A stretch of 51,596 bases of DNA, from positions 1 to 51,596 of the forward strand of contig LRSR01009179.1 of assembly GCA_001579985.1 (NCBI GenBank). The letters are read 5' to 3'. This DNA comes from Hypsibius dujardini. Taxonomy: Eukaryota > Tardigrada > Eutardigrada > Parachela > Hypsibiidae. This document shows, piece after piece, positions 34,834 to 44,561 of this stretch. Under the pieces are notes generated by a model. That model made no database searches. It saw only the letters and a list, made by a program, of their open reading frames with translations, and was not told where the DNA came from. Positions within the stretch are counted from its first letter, which is position 1. The number at the start of each line of letters is the position of its first letter. The position numbers and the translations under genes were made by a program.

Positions 34834-37800
34834 TCACGTAGGGCGAAAAGCACTGGACGCAGGGCTAATGACAAATGCGTCTCCTTCCTGCTTCAAAATA
34901 ACAACTGGTTTACAAATGGAACTCGTTTTACAAAAATGCTTCTCCGCTGACCGAACAACACGAACAAAATGTCTCACGGGCACAGTTTGTGTACCGTATA
35001 AAGGCCGTTTGTTCTCGGCCAAACTAGTCAACCGGTTAGCCCTCACAAATGTGCCTACGACCGCACTATATGATTTATCTAACAGAGCAATCACGGATTC
35101 AATCTCTAGAAAATTTCCATCCTCGTCCATCACCATACTTTCGTTCCGACCGGTGTGCCGATGCCCAGGTTGTGACACTCGAATGCGGAAACCGGCGTTC
35201 AGTAAAGCCGCGTTGAACGTGTAGATCCTTGAGGAAGTGGGGCGTTCCTGATGTGGCTCGACGGACACAACGAGATCAGGATAATCAGATGCGGGCGTTA
35301 TGCAAGTGGGCTTTCCTATCAAAGTGCAAGTTCCATAACAATCCTTCGTTTTGAAGACAGAACAGTTACGTCCCAAAACTCTGCATGCTAATTTGGACAT
35401 GCGATGATCCACCGAAAGACCACCATCTGCCACTTCCTCCGCGATGAGCGTGCTACGAGTCAAATGCAAACAGGCGTTCATAATGTGTTTGCTGGTGTTG
35501 TTCATCGAGAGAACTTTCCGCGATATTTTCCCGATACTATCTTCAGGGCCGTAACACGAAACGTGTGACAAAGGACCAAATAAAGTCGCTGCAAACCTGC
35601 AAAGTGAGACCATTCATCACTGAAGTGCGTTAAATCAGACACAGATGCCGTCAGATGTACAAAATCAGTCACAAAACCAGAAACAGACCTAGACTAGACA
35701 GACACAGACGAATAAAGACACAGAGATAAACACAAAAACGGGCAAAAACGTAGACACAGACACAGACTAGACACAGACACAGACACAGACACAAACACAG
35801 ACACAGACCAAAACGCAGACGCAGACACAGAAACATACACAGACACGGAAAAAATACGAACATGGAAACAGGCCAGACATAGACATAAATACAGACACAG
35901 ACTCCGACACAGACTCAGGAATAGACACAGACACAGCCACAAACACAGACTTAGGCACAGACACAAACAAAAACACAGACACAGCCACAGACTTAAACAC
36001 AGACACAGTCACGGACACAGACACAGTCACAGACACAGACATAGTCACAGACACAGACACAGGAACAGACACAGGAACAGACGCAACCTACCAGACGTGC
36101 GACATGAGATGGATGGAAAATTTCATCTCCGATTCACCGAAAACGGTCTCGAACTGCTGCATGAACTGCGGGCACAGCTCCTCCAAAATGTCCAGGTGGA
36201 TAGGTGCGAGCTCATCCAGGGTGCAAATGTAGCCGATATTAGAGGCAATGCAGAATACTTTGTATGCGTCCTTGGTGACGACGTTCCTTGTTATGTATGG
36301 CAGACCGTACAGCAGAAAAAACCGAAGCTCGTGAGCTTTGTAGTTTTTGTATTCCCGCAGTGGTCGAGGTCGACGATTTTCATTGCCAGACGGAATAATT
36401 GACTGCCACAGCGCCTCAATTTCACCATGCTGCCTGGCTGTCAATTTGAAAATGGTAGAGTCGGGATCCACCAACAGGCACAAGAAGTATTTTGACACTC
36501 CTTCATCAATTCCGTGCATAATGTCCAAACAGAAACCCTCCACGACATCGAACTTCTCCCACTTCATCACCACAGAATGGCGTTTAAAACCATGGGTAGA
36601 TCGGGTTGCCCTAAGTTGTTTCCGCTCTCCGGACGACAAGTCGTCCCACTGCCGAGCCATTTCCATGATTGCTGCATGCGTTTTCATTGCAGCAGCCTGG
36701 TCAAAGGGATAGCAAATTCGATGGCGAATGCAGATTCCAACCTGAAAAACAACACAAAACAACAACATAACCGGTGCCGTTAAGACGAAAGATTTCAGTG
36801 GCAATAATTACTTTATTTTTTAATAGAACAAAAACGCTGTTACAACCTGTATAATGATAAATAAACAATCTAATATTTGAAATGTTTTCAGTTTTCTAAC
36901 TTATGCTATGATTTTGAATACGGTTTTTTTTAATTCACGGTGTAACAAAAATTTTTTATTTAAGATTTATAGCCGATTTTTCAACAATTTTAAATGAATT
37001 AAAATATATGTAATTAAATAATTGTAACGGTATTGAATTGGAGTATTGGCTCCGCACCCAATTATCATCAAATTTGCATTGCGAGTAAATTATTATTACG
37101 CACCTGCTCACAATAGATGCAGCCTTGCTTGGCCGAATGTGGTAGGTGGCCACTGACAGCAGCTCTCTCGGGCGAATTCATCAGGAGCGAGTGAGGGTAA
37201 ACAGAAGACAATTGTTCGACCCCGTTTTGGTCTGTCCAGGAAATCGGATGGTAATCCGCCGATCCAGGCTGGAGTTCGGTCAGCTGTTTTGTCAACTCCA
37301 CGAAGAAGGCCTCTCGGTCTTTTGGCAGGTACAACCCCGACCAAATACTCTGAAGAAACCAGCAAGTTCTGCGCAATCTCCAAGGGACATCCATACACTG
37401 AACAAAAATCAGGTAGAGTTTCTTCTGCGTGCTTTTGCTCAGGTCTCCACCATCAGAGTGCACCAGCACTGCCAAATCCGATCCTTGAAGATCCATGTCG
37501 CGGTAACGCTTCCCGTCAGCGATGTCGCCCATAGCGCCGTCTGCAGGCTCTCTGGGCAAGGAGACATAGCGCCCAAATTTGCCCATCGTCGTCTGGACAA
37601 TCCAATTGACAGGGCAGGTCACGAAATGGTTGCCGTCCTTGTTGACCGTTGTCCGGTCCCAGTCGTGTCCACACAAATCGCAATGATAGAGATAGCTTGG
37701 CTCTTCGCCGGTTTCCCTCAGTGTAAAGCCGCACACTTCCCGGGCAAACACCGTTTCGCCACGCTTCCGAGAGAATATTTGGCGTGGACAGATATAAACG

Positions 37801-38213
37801 TTCCGTCGACAGGCCCCGCCATTGAGATTCAGCAATTTCACGGCCCCGCGGACGCACTTTGGCACAGTCAGGCAGCTGTCATCCAGGTGTTTGGGAGTTG
37901 AAGTGACGAGAGCAACCAGCGACAAAATTTGGTCCAAGACAGAATTGGCGATTCCGTGTTTTTTCGAAATACAAAACAACATTGCGCAGACATCACTGAC
38001 GCGCCAGCCAGATGTGTTCTGTTTTTCTCGAAAAGCTGAACCTGAAAAAGTGAACTTTCAATAACAGGTTATCGTCTGGGCTGTTTGAATGCCTGCCTGT
38101 CTGTCTGTTTGAATGTCTGCCTGCCTGTCTGTCTGTTTGAATGCCTGCCTGCCTGTCTGTCTGTTTGAATGCCTGCCTGCCTGTCTGTCTGTCGTTATAA
38201 TTTTGGTCTGCTG

Positions 38214-38256
<43 letters not shown>

Positions 38257-38648
38257 AGCTTGTCTGTATGGTCTGGTAAATTCTTCGGTCTGCCGTTCTG
38301 TCTGTGATTGGGTCATCTATTGTTTATTGTCTCCGTGTTTTAGACCTGGCACTAATATCGTTAATATGAAGTTGACTCACGTGGCGGCTCGTCCGATGAG
38401 GAATGACTGTCGATAGCATCATCGTCAGAGTCACTGCTCGCGGAGATTGATAAGGACTCATCGTAATCTCCCTCATCGCTTGATTGATCGATTATCCGCG
38501 GATCCGGTCGCGTGTTACCTGCTGCAAACTGAGCAGACTGCGGTACAGGAGCATCGTTTTGATTGGATGCGTAAGGCTGGATTGCGTCTGCTTTTTTGCG
38601 CATTGCAGCACGAAGAATGGAATACCGGAGGGCTGACATTTGAGGCAT
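34834..38648 (-). CDS. Tnp2-type (CACTA/EnSpm) DDE transposase, four exons, intact
   Basis: The exons are 38648-38381, 38041-37104, 36741-36092 and 35596-34834, all with AG/GT borders and matching phases, giving 872 residues. The N terminus is acidic and Ser-rich (SSDEGDYDESLS). The core fits plant-type Tnp2: a YHCDLCGHDW zinc-like pair, LAVLVHSDGGDLSKST with the first Asp, WRLRRTCWFLQSIWSGLYLP, then GCIYCEQ. After that come VEGFCLDIMHGIDEGVSKY with the second Asp and REYKNYKAHELRFFLLYGLP, a likely third acidic residue. The end (FAATLFGPLSHVSCYGPED) matches the usual GPLW-like tail. It should bind the element's ends and cut and paste it. The spliced frame has no stops, so it may still be active. 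Confidence 0.85.
35640..36075 (+). repeat. (ACAGAC)n microsatellite in a transposase intron
   Basis: Hundreds of bases of CACAGA units fill the third intron of the transposase. They give rise to spurious Val/Ser/Cys/Leu-rich frames on the minus strand. Confidence 0.9.
38097..38264 (+). repeat. (CTGT)n and CTGTTTGAATGCCTGC tandem repeat in a transposase intron
   Basis: Three copies of a ~40-bp unit (CTGCCTGTCTGTCTGTTTGAATG and relatives) are followed by pure CTGT. The tract lies in the first transposase intron. Confidence 0.88.
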
Positions 38649-39249
38649 TTCTCGCTAAACAAGCAGAAAATTATGAAATTAATCCCTCAATCTTTTAAAT
38701 CACATGACACGATGGCTTTCACGTGTACGTACCAGATCACGTGTCACTTTTTCTCTAGTGGAATGCAGCTCGTCCCAAAAGCAGCAGTAATGAGTTTTAA
38801 AGCCAACAAATGTCCACCCACAGTGCAAAACGGAGCATTGGAGTAATGAAGTTTCAAAATATAACCAGATCTCTAGTGATAAAAAACTAAAAGCAATCAC
38901 AGCAATTTTTTACTCAGGTAAATATTGAGACCTCGTGATGACAATATGCTACACCACTGACAGTATTGTGGTTACTGGCACGATTCAGTCAACGCGCGTT
39001 TGCAACAAAGACACGGCCAACCTTTTCCGAAATCAAGGGGAAAAAAGGCCAATGATTCGATCTCATTTAGAACCATTATTTCTGATTGGACAACTGCGGC
39101 AACCGAGAGCCTCGCATTGGCTGATCTCAATAAAGAGGCGGTGCTAAAAAGCACATCTGCGAGCAAAACGCAACGGTCGACTTTCATTTTTCTCCTTTGT
39201 TACTTTTTCTCCCTCGCTTTTTTCTGGACTCAAAATTGAATGTGTCAGA
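38649..39249. promoter_or_regulatory. Shared divergent promoter region of the transposon
   Basis: This 601-bp spacer separates the two start codons, which point away from each other. No TATA box or coding frame stands out, and its promoter role is inferred from position only. Confidence 0.45.
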
Positions 39250-41715
39250 ATGCCTGAAAAATTGATGAAAACTCCATCGGACCCGGAAAACGACGAGGTG
39301 GTTCCTCAGTCTTTTCTCGACATGTTGGAAGCTTCCAAACAGAGAGGAGGTGCGATGGTTTTAGCTTAACGCTTTTAGTTTTTGTTTGTCCCGCGTGTGG
39401 TGTTCAAATTTTTTTTTTGGTAGATTATGTCGTGTTTTTGTATGCCGACGGATTGGTCCACAAACTTGCTCCGAAGCAGCTGAAAAGGTTCTACATCCAG
39501 CCACGATTCTCAATGCTTCAGTCCTACGCTGGAAAGACGTATCTGGAGACCGGGATGCAGGTCCGTTTGCGCTGGAACAAGAAATTTAACAGGTGTGAGG
39601 CTGAAATTATGGGTGTCAACACGGATCCGGAGAAGATGGATCAACTTTTTTCGCAGCTGGAGCAGCAACGAAATTCTCAGGTTTGTATAGACTTGATTGA
39701 TTGAATGCGTTGACTGGCAGCTTGCAGCACTGATTGGTTGATTCTTCTATTGATTTGCTGATTGTTGTGATGTTTTACGTCAAAGAATGTTTTTTTAATT
39801 ATGACTTTTGGGTTTTCAACGGTTTCAATTTTCTGACTGAGAAGAAAACAGAATAACGAGGTTAATCCAATGTCTTCGCAAAATATTCTAAGCCTATCGT
39901 TTTTAGATAAATCAAGTCTGGCAATATTGCATTTATTATGTATTATTTTTACTGTATTTTATTCTTATTATTGATTAGTCAGGCGGTCACACTGTTATTA
40001 GTTTTAAGTGACAAAAATGTTTAAACAATTTTTAATTGGCGGAGTTGTTTTAAATATTATTTGTTAGTAATTTAGTACCACATCTTCACAGATCAATTGA
40101 CAAACGTTCTTGCTGTTCACTGTTGCTTCGATTCAGGAACCGACTACATTCAAAGGGGAGCTTCGTGAGAAATGCAAAGTCTCAGTCCAAGAGAAAGCAG
40201 ACGGAGTCTCCAAAGAACGTCGCCGATTGATCGAAATCCATCTGGGCGATAATATCGCTGACAACGATGGCCTTTACGAACAAGAGCAAAAATCCGAGGA
40301 GTCAGACCTCATCAACTTGGATGCAGACTCTCAGGTTCAGTTGAGTCAAGGTACGCTTGACCGTAAAATTTCAGTGTTGCCAGATATTGGAACAGAAAGC
40401 AATCAAAAATGTCAGCTGGAAAAGGGATAAAAATGCATACAATCAAAACCACACACGTTATGAATATAGAAAATATGTAAAGATGGGAAAAATATTGCAC
40501 AATTGATCAACTTGTTTGTTTTATGTTAAAAGGTCATAAGAAATCGGACGCGGAGGAACCCATCAGCAGCGCCACCATTGACACCACGCATGAGCAGAAC
40601 GCAGACGCGACATTGATTACCGGAGAACCGTTGGGAAAGTCAAATCGAAAACGTAAGTCAACAGTTAACACATTCTATAAAGGTCACTCGATAACGATCT
40701 GTTTCGTGGAGCTGTACAGATATATTTTTAGGCAAACGTGTTTCAGTCGTGAAGGAGGAAACAGAAGATGTCGATTTATTGAAGAAGAAAGAAGCGAGAC
40801 TTTTGCGCAAGTTGAAAGGTAACTGAACCTGGATAACCTTGTCTTTGTTTAAAAGATCTGCCTACTAAATACTTATTTGTTTTGTTTGCAGCTGTTCGTG
40901 AAAGGTTGCCCAAAAAGGCCAAATTCAGCAAGCTCGGTATGTGCAGTTTGACGGATACATAATTCATGGCGGTCACATAAATGTTCATTCAGACTGCAAG
41001 GCATGAACAAAAAAGTAAACAAATAAACAGCTAGGTAAACAAACATACAGATGACAGATCTACCGACCGATAAACCGACAGGCAGACATACAAACAGATA
41101 GACAGACAAACAGATAAACAAACAGACAGACAGACAAATAGGCATACAGACAGACAGACAGACAAACAGACAAACAGACAGCAAAACAGTAAGCAAAACA
41201 GATACATAAACAATTAGACAGACAGGAATACAGGCATAAATAAACAGCCGAGACAGAACGAGTAGTTCAATATCAGCTGCCGCTTTCTTTTGATCTAGTT
41301 GTGCCGGAAGTGAGCTGGTCATTTTTGGAGGAGGAACGGCAGAATGACAGCGCCTACTGCCGGCTAGACAAGAACTCCAAAATTTGTGTGGACAAGACCC
41401 TTCTCAAGGTTGCTCAAAAGGCCGCTATCCATGCAAACAAGTATGCATCGTTGCTGATGTGGAGCGTCATCGTCACACCGGAAGACCTGTTGAAGGCCCA
41501 GCACGTCAAAACCGACCAAGTGGGATTTGCAAAGCTTTTTGGCTCGGCAAACATGGTTTCTGTCTACGGTAAGCTCCACTCTGCGCCTATGTCTATTCAC
41601 CTGTTAAGTTGCCATTCTTCTTGACTTTCTATCTGTTGTCTGTTTATCTGTCTCTTGTCTGTCTCTTGTCTGTCTTTCCATTTCTCAGCGTGTTGATCTG
41701 TTTGCCTCTATCTGG

Positions 41716-41746
<31 letters not shown>

Positions 41747-41747
41747 C

Positions 41748-41778
<31 letters not shown>

Positions 41779-42139
41779 TGTCTGTTTGTCTGTCTTTTCA
41801 TCCGTTTGTCTTGCTGATCATTTTTGTTTCTTTGTTTGCTTATTTTCCAGGTTTGGCTTGTCTCGTATGTTTGTTGTCATACTTGTCTGGATAACCATCT
41901 TGCTGACTTTATGTATGTTTTGCTGTTGTCTTCCCTGGCTTTTTATTTATCTGAATATCTGATGTTGTTATCATTTCGGTCCATCACCTTGTTTCACCCT
42001 TTCAGCACATGTCTCCCGTTTCCGCTCTCAGCAGATTCGTGACGGCGCCAGTGGGAAATGGCTGAAGGAGCTGAAGGCCCCGAAAGAAATCATGGCGAAG
42101 TGGCGAATAAGCTTTTACGACCGCTGCAAGCTTATTTAA
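39250..42139 (+). CDS. Transposon-borne second gene: 408-aa protein, eight exons, possibly BEN-like C terminus
   Basis: The exons are 39250-39349, 39424-39680, 40137-40350, 40533-40652, 40732-40818, 40892-40936, 41299-41568 and 42006-42139 (TAA). All seven junctions match in phase with clean borders, and total length is exactly 409 codons with the stop. The N-terminal part (YVVFLYADGLVHKLAP, QVRLRWNKKFNRCEAEI) looks like a small beta-rich module. The middle is acidic and then highly basic (LLKKKEARLLRKLK, RLPKKAKFSKLG). The C-terminal ~130 residues (KICVDKTLLKVAQKAAIHAN, KYASLLMWSVIVTPEDLL) resemble BEN DNA-binding domains only loosely. Position opposite the transposase suggests an accessory DNA-binding or regulatory role, by analogy with TnpA of En/Spm. 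No function is proven. Confidence 0.78.
40985..41230. repeat. (CAGA)n microsatellite in the second transposon gene
   Basis: Imperfect CAGACAAA units fill the intron before exon 7. Confidence 0.88.
41633..41815. repeat. (CTGT)n microsatellite in the second transposon gene
   Basis: CTGTCTGT units fill the last intron, upstream of exon 8. Confidence 0.88.
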
Positions 42140-42355
42140 CGGGCCTCTTAGGAATAGTGCGTTGTTTGTTATCGTTACCGCGTTTGTCTGTATGAGCAGC
42201 GTTTACGGTATAGAATAACTCGATCTGGTGAGGTCATAACTTTTTAGATTACAGATTTTTTGTTATTTTGTTATTTTTTGCAGCGGTGTCTCCGGACGCA
42301 AAATTTCGTATGGGCATATAAGCCAAGTCAGATCTTACGTTTTCGTATCAGAACT

Positions 42356-42516
42356 TACGTTTTATGTAAGCTCTTACTCGTCATTTAGGATTATAAGGCC
42401 TTACAAAATAAGTTAGAAATCCGCCATACAAATTCCTTACGTTTATGTAAGCTCTTACTCGTCATTTAGGATTATAAGGCCTTACAAAATAAGTTAGAAA
42501 TCCGCCATACAAATTC
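42356..42516. repeat. 81-bp subterminal tandem duplication with palindromic motifs
   Basis: Two nearly identical ~81-bp copies each contain ATGTAAGCTCTTACTCG and TTATAAGGCCTTACAA. The second motif is found once, reversed, near the left end of the element at 34711-34726. A near-perfect palindrome (CCTTACTTATTAAGTAAGG) follows at 42516-42534. In CACTA elements such subterminal repeats are transposase or TnpA binding sites; that role here is inferred. Confidence 0.8.
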
Positions 42517-42580
42517 CTTACTTATTAAGTAAGGAAGCAATACATTTTTTTGTAAGACATAACATTTTTTCTTATGCTTA

Positions 42581-42593
42581 ATGTTTACTAGGG
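42581..42593 (-). repeat. Right terminal inverted repeat of the CACTA-like element
   Basis: The plus strand reads ATGTTTACTAGGG and is followed by ATT, the same three bases that precede the left end. Confidence 0.75.
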
Positions 42594-42634
42594 ATTGTAT
42601 TTCATTTAAATTCAAAGGTTAATCGAAACAACAG

Positions 42635-42969
42635 GAGTTTCTGGTGAAAGCCAAGCTCAAAGTGGACCTGCAAAAGTTGAAGGTTGGGCATTCTCGCATG
42701 CCTGACTTGTTCAAGTGTGTGGAGATGTACCACAAGGATTTCTACCTGACGGCGTCGGATGATTTGCACTTAAATTTTGATCATACTGGTGTGCCATTAA
42801 TTGACATCACCAGGAGTCCAGTGACGTGACGGGATAAAGAGAAGTTCATGCAGATTCTGGTGACGTTTTTGGCCTTGCTCTCGCCAGAGTGGTTGAATGT
42901 GAGGAAGACTCTGCCGCTGAAGAAGGTGTCGGTCGTTCAGCGGATCAACGAGCGGGATGCTCTGATTTA
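42635..42969 (+). pseudogene. Exon of the decayed host gene downstream of the transposon
   Basis: After an AACAACAG acceptor the frame reads EFLVKAKLKVDLQKLKVG and CVEMYHKDFYLTASDD, then meets TGA at 42827-42829. The same frame continues for ~46 coding-like codons (EKFMQILVTFLALLSPEW) to TAG. It starts in the phase left open by the exon ending at 34379, so both probably belong to one gene split by the transposon. The family is unrecognised. Confidence 0.42.
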
Positions 42970-43510
42970 GTTTAATCTTTTTCCAGTCAACCAAATGCAT
43001 TTGAGTAAGGAGTGCACTGTGCTGTATTGAAATGATTGCTCAACTATCACATTTTGTTTCGCTAAGTGACAGTCTAGAGCTGGCAGAAGAAACTATGCGG
43101 ACTGGAAGGGTGCGGAGTACTCTTGTGCTATATGGTTTTCTCTGTTTAGCTCTATCTACACAATTATACACATTTCTGTGGTTGAATCTGTGTTGTCTGT
43201 ATCTGTGCCTGTGGTTGTGTCTATGTCTGTGTTTGCGTCTGTGTCTGTGTATGTGTCTCATGTGTCTGTTTTCATGCCTGTGTCTGTGTTCGTGTTTGTG
43301 TCTGCGTTTGTGGCTGGGTCTGTGTTTACGGCTGTGTATGTGTCTATGCCTGTGTCTGTGTCTCTGCTTTCTTCGTGTCTATATCTCTGCCTTCTTTTAT
43401 CATAAATTTCCGTGCATGGTGATAGGTTGTCTTGCCCATTTAACGGTACGGAAATTTGTCATGGTCGGACTTCCAGTGTAAAAACTAGTGAAAACGCAAC
43501 TAGTCCTTCC
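42970..43510. other. Intergenic or intronic, with (TGTGTC)n tract at 43180-43400
   Basis: The microsatellite explains the 149-codon Leu/Cys-rich frame at 43032-43481. Nothing else is recognised. Confidence 0.6.
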
Positions 43511-43512
43511 CG

Positions 43513-43933
43513 GTGTCACTGCACAAACACGACCGTCCAAAGTCGCAGAAGCCTCAGCCTGACTGGGAACAGCACCCAGAGGGACCGCATTACCGTAGCG
43601 AGGATCAACACGGCCCTAATGAGATTGCCGGCACGAGCGGCGGGGAGGAGTACCGTGAACCGTTGACGTACGAGAAGATTCACGGCATTCCGCGAAGGAG
43701 GCGCCAGACGGACCGGATCCTCGGGCACTACTGACCGGAGACCTCGACCCGGAGAAGATTCGCGAGTTTGGGTATACCCGATCGAACGAGCATGCAGCGG
43801 ATACTGTAAAACACGCAAACGGGGATAATAATAACGGCGTATCGAATTGGGCAAGTAACAAAGCCAAACCGGCTACTTCTCAACCTCAAGGATTCTTCGG
43901 TATCCACAGAGAGGGCTATCGTCAGTACATGTA
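43513..43933 (+). pseudogene. C-terminal exon-like sequence, frame broken near 43700
   Basis: One frame encodes a polar, charged stretch (PDWEQHPEGPHYRSEDQHG, EEYREPLTYEKIHG) and stops at TGA 43735. Another frame takes over and looks coding (RALLTGDLDPEKIREFGY, QPQGFFGIHREGYRQYM) until TAA at 43931-43933. A one-base change in 43680-43735 would explain both. It could be the 3' end of the same decayed host gene. The LTR element begins 18 bp after it. No family was recognised. Confidence 0.35.
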
Positions 43934-43951
43934 ACAGCAAATGAGGATCTG

Positions 43952-44258
43952 TGTTGGACCACGCCCAACAAGTCCTCATATCCAATCATCACAGCTATTT
44001 GACTCGATAATACCTTACTTACTTAGTAACTCTATCTACCCTATTAACCCTGTTCTGCTGCCACAGCTAATTACTTGATGAGTGTGCTATTTACTATCAA
44101 TTCTCTAGTTAACACTTTACTATATAAGCAGATGTTTTACTAGTTATAAGCGGCAGTTTACTTCTTCTTTCCTTTCTTCCAGTTTTCTTCTCTACCTATT
44201 CCTACATTCAGTCTAATAAACTTGTTACCTACCAAACTTCCTGTTGGTAGACCTAACA
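43952..44258 (+). repeat. 5' long terminal repeat, 307 bp
   Basis: It starts TGTTGG and ends CCTAACA. TATATAAG at 44121 is a plausible core promoter and AATAAA at 44215 a polyadenylation signal. The first bases form a short hairpin (TGTTGG...CCAACA). The matching end at position 90 belongs to the same family. Confidence 0.9.
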
Positions 44259-44260
44259 AT

Positions 44261-44276
44261 TGGTTCCGAATAGCAG
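44261..44276 (+). other. tRNA primer-binding site
   Basis: TGGTTCCGAATAGCAG begins two bases after the LTR. The leading TGG is expected from complementarity to a tRNA CCA end. The priming tRNA is not identified. Confidence 0.75.
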
Positions 44277-44561
44277 TGGCGACTAGATAAGGGAGTGCAC
44301 GCCCTGTCTAGCTCGTGGAGTGACCTTTAGCAGCGATCGCGCCAGTTTTTCGAGGTCTCCTGTTTTCCTCACCGTTTGAAGGTACGAGTACGGTTATATA
44401 CCGCGACGAGTAGGCGGCCAGTTCGCTTTACGGAGTGTCTGGTTGGGCTCGAGAGTTGGTTGTAACTACTACTCATTGCTTTTGACGGGTGGCGTTAACA
44501 GTGTACCAAGAGATTTCTGGAGGTAAATTATTGCAAGGGGAAGAAGGGACGTCATCCCAGA

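Larger units (their letters stand above)
34571..42593. mobile_element. CACTA/CMC-like DNA transposon with two divergent genes, 8.0 kb
   Basis: The left end reads CCCTAGTGAACATGAG and the right end, read inward on the minus strand, CCCTAGTAAACATTAAG. ATT flanks both sides (34568-34570 and 42594-42596), a 3-bp duplication like that of CACTA elements. Both subterminal regions carry TTGTAAGGYCTTATAA in the same orientation relative to the nearest end. Inside are a Tnp2-type transposase gene on the minus strand and a 408-aa gene on the plus strand, back to back around a ~600-bp shared region. Both look free of stops and frameshifts when spliced. The element lies between exons of a decayed host gene. 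The ends are short and begin CCCTAG rather than CACTA, so the subfamily is unclear. Confidence 0.8.

Noticed and set aside
35667-36072. Overlapping minus-strand frames rich in Cys, Leu, Ser and Val
   Set aside because: They are translations of the ACAGAC microsatellite inside a transposase intron.
43032-43481. 149-codon Leu/Cys-rich frame
   Set aside because: It is mostly a translated TGTGTC microsatellite.
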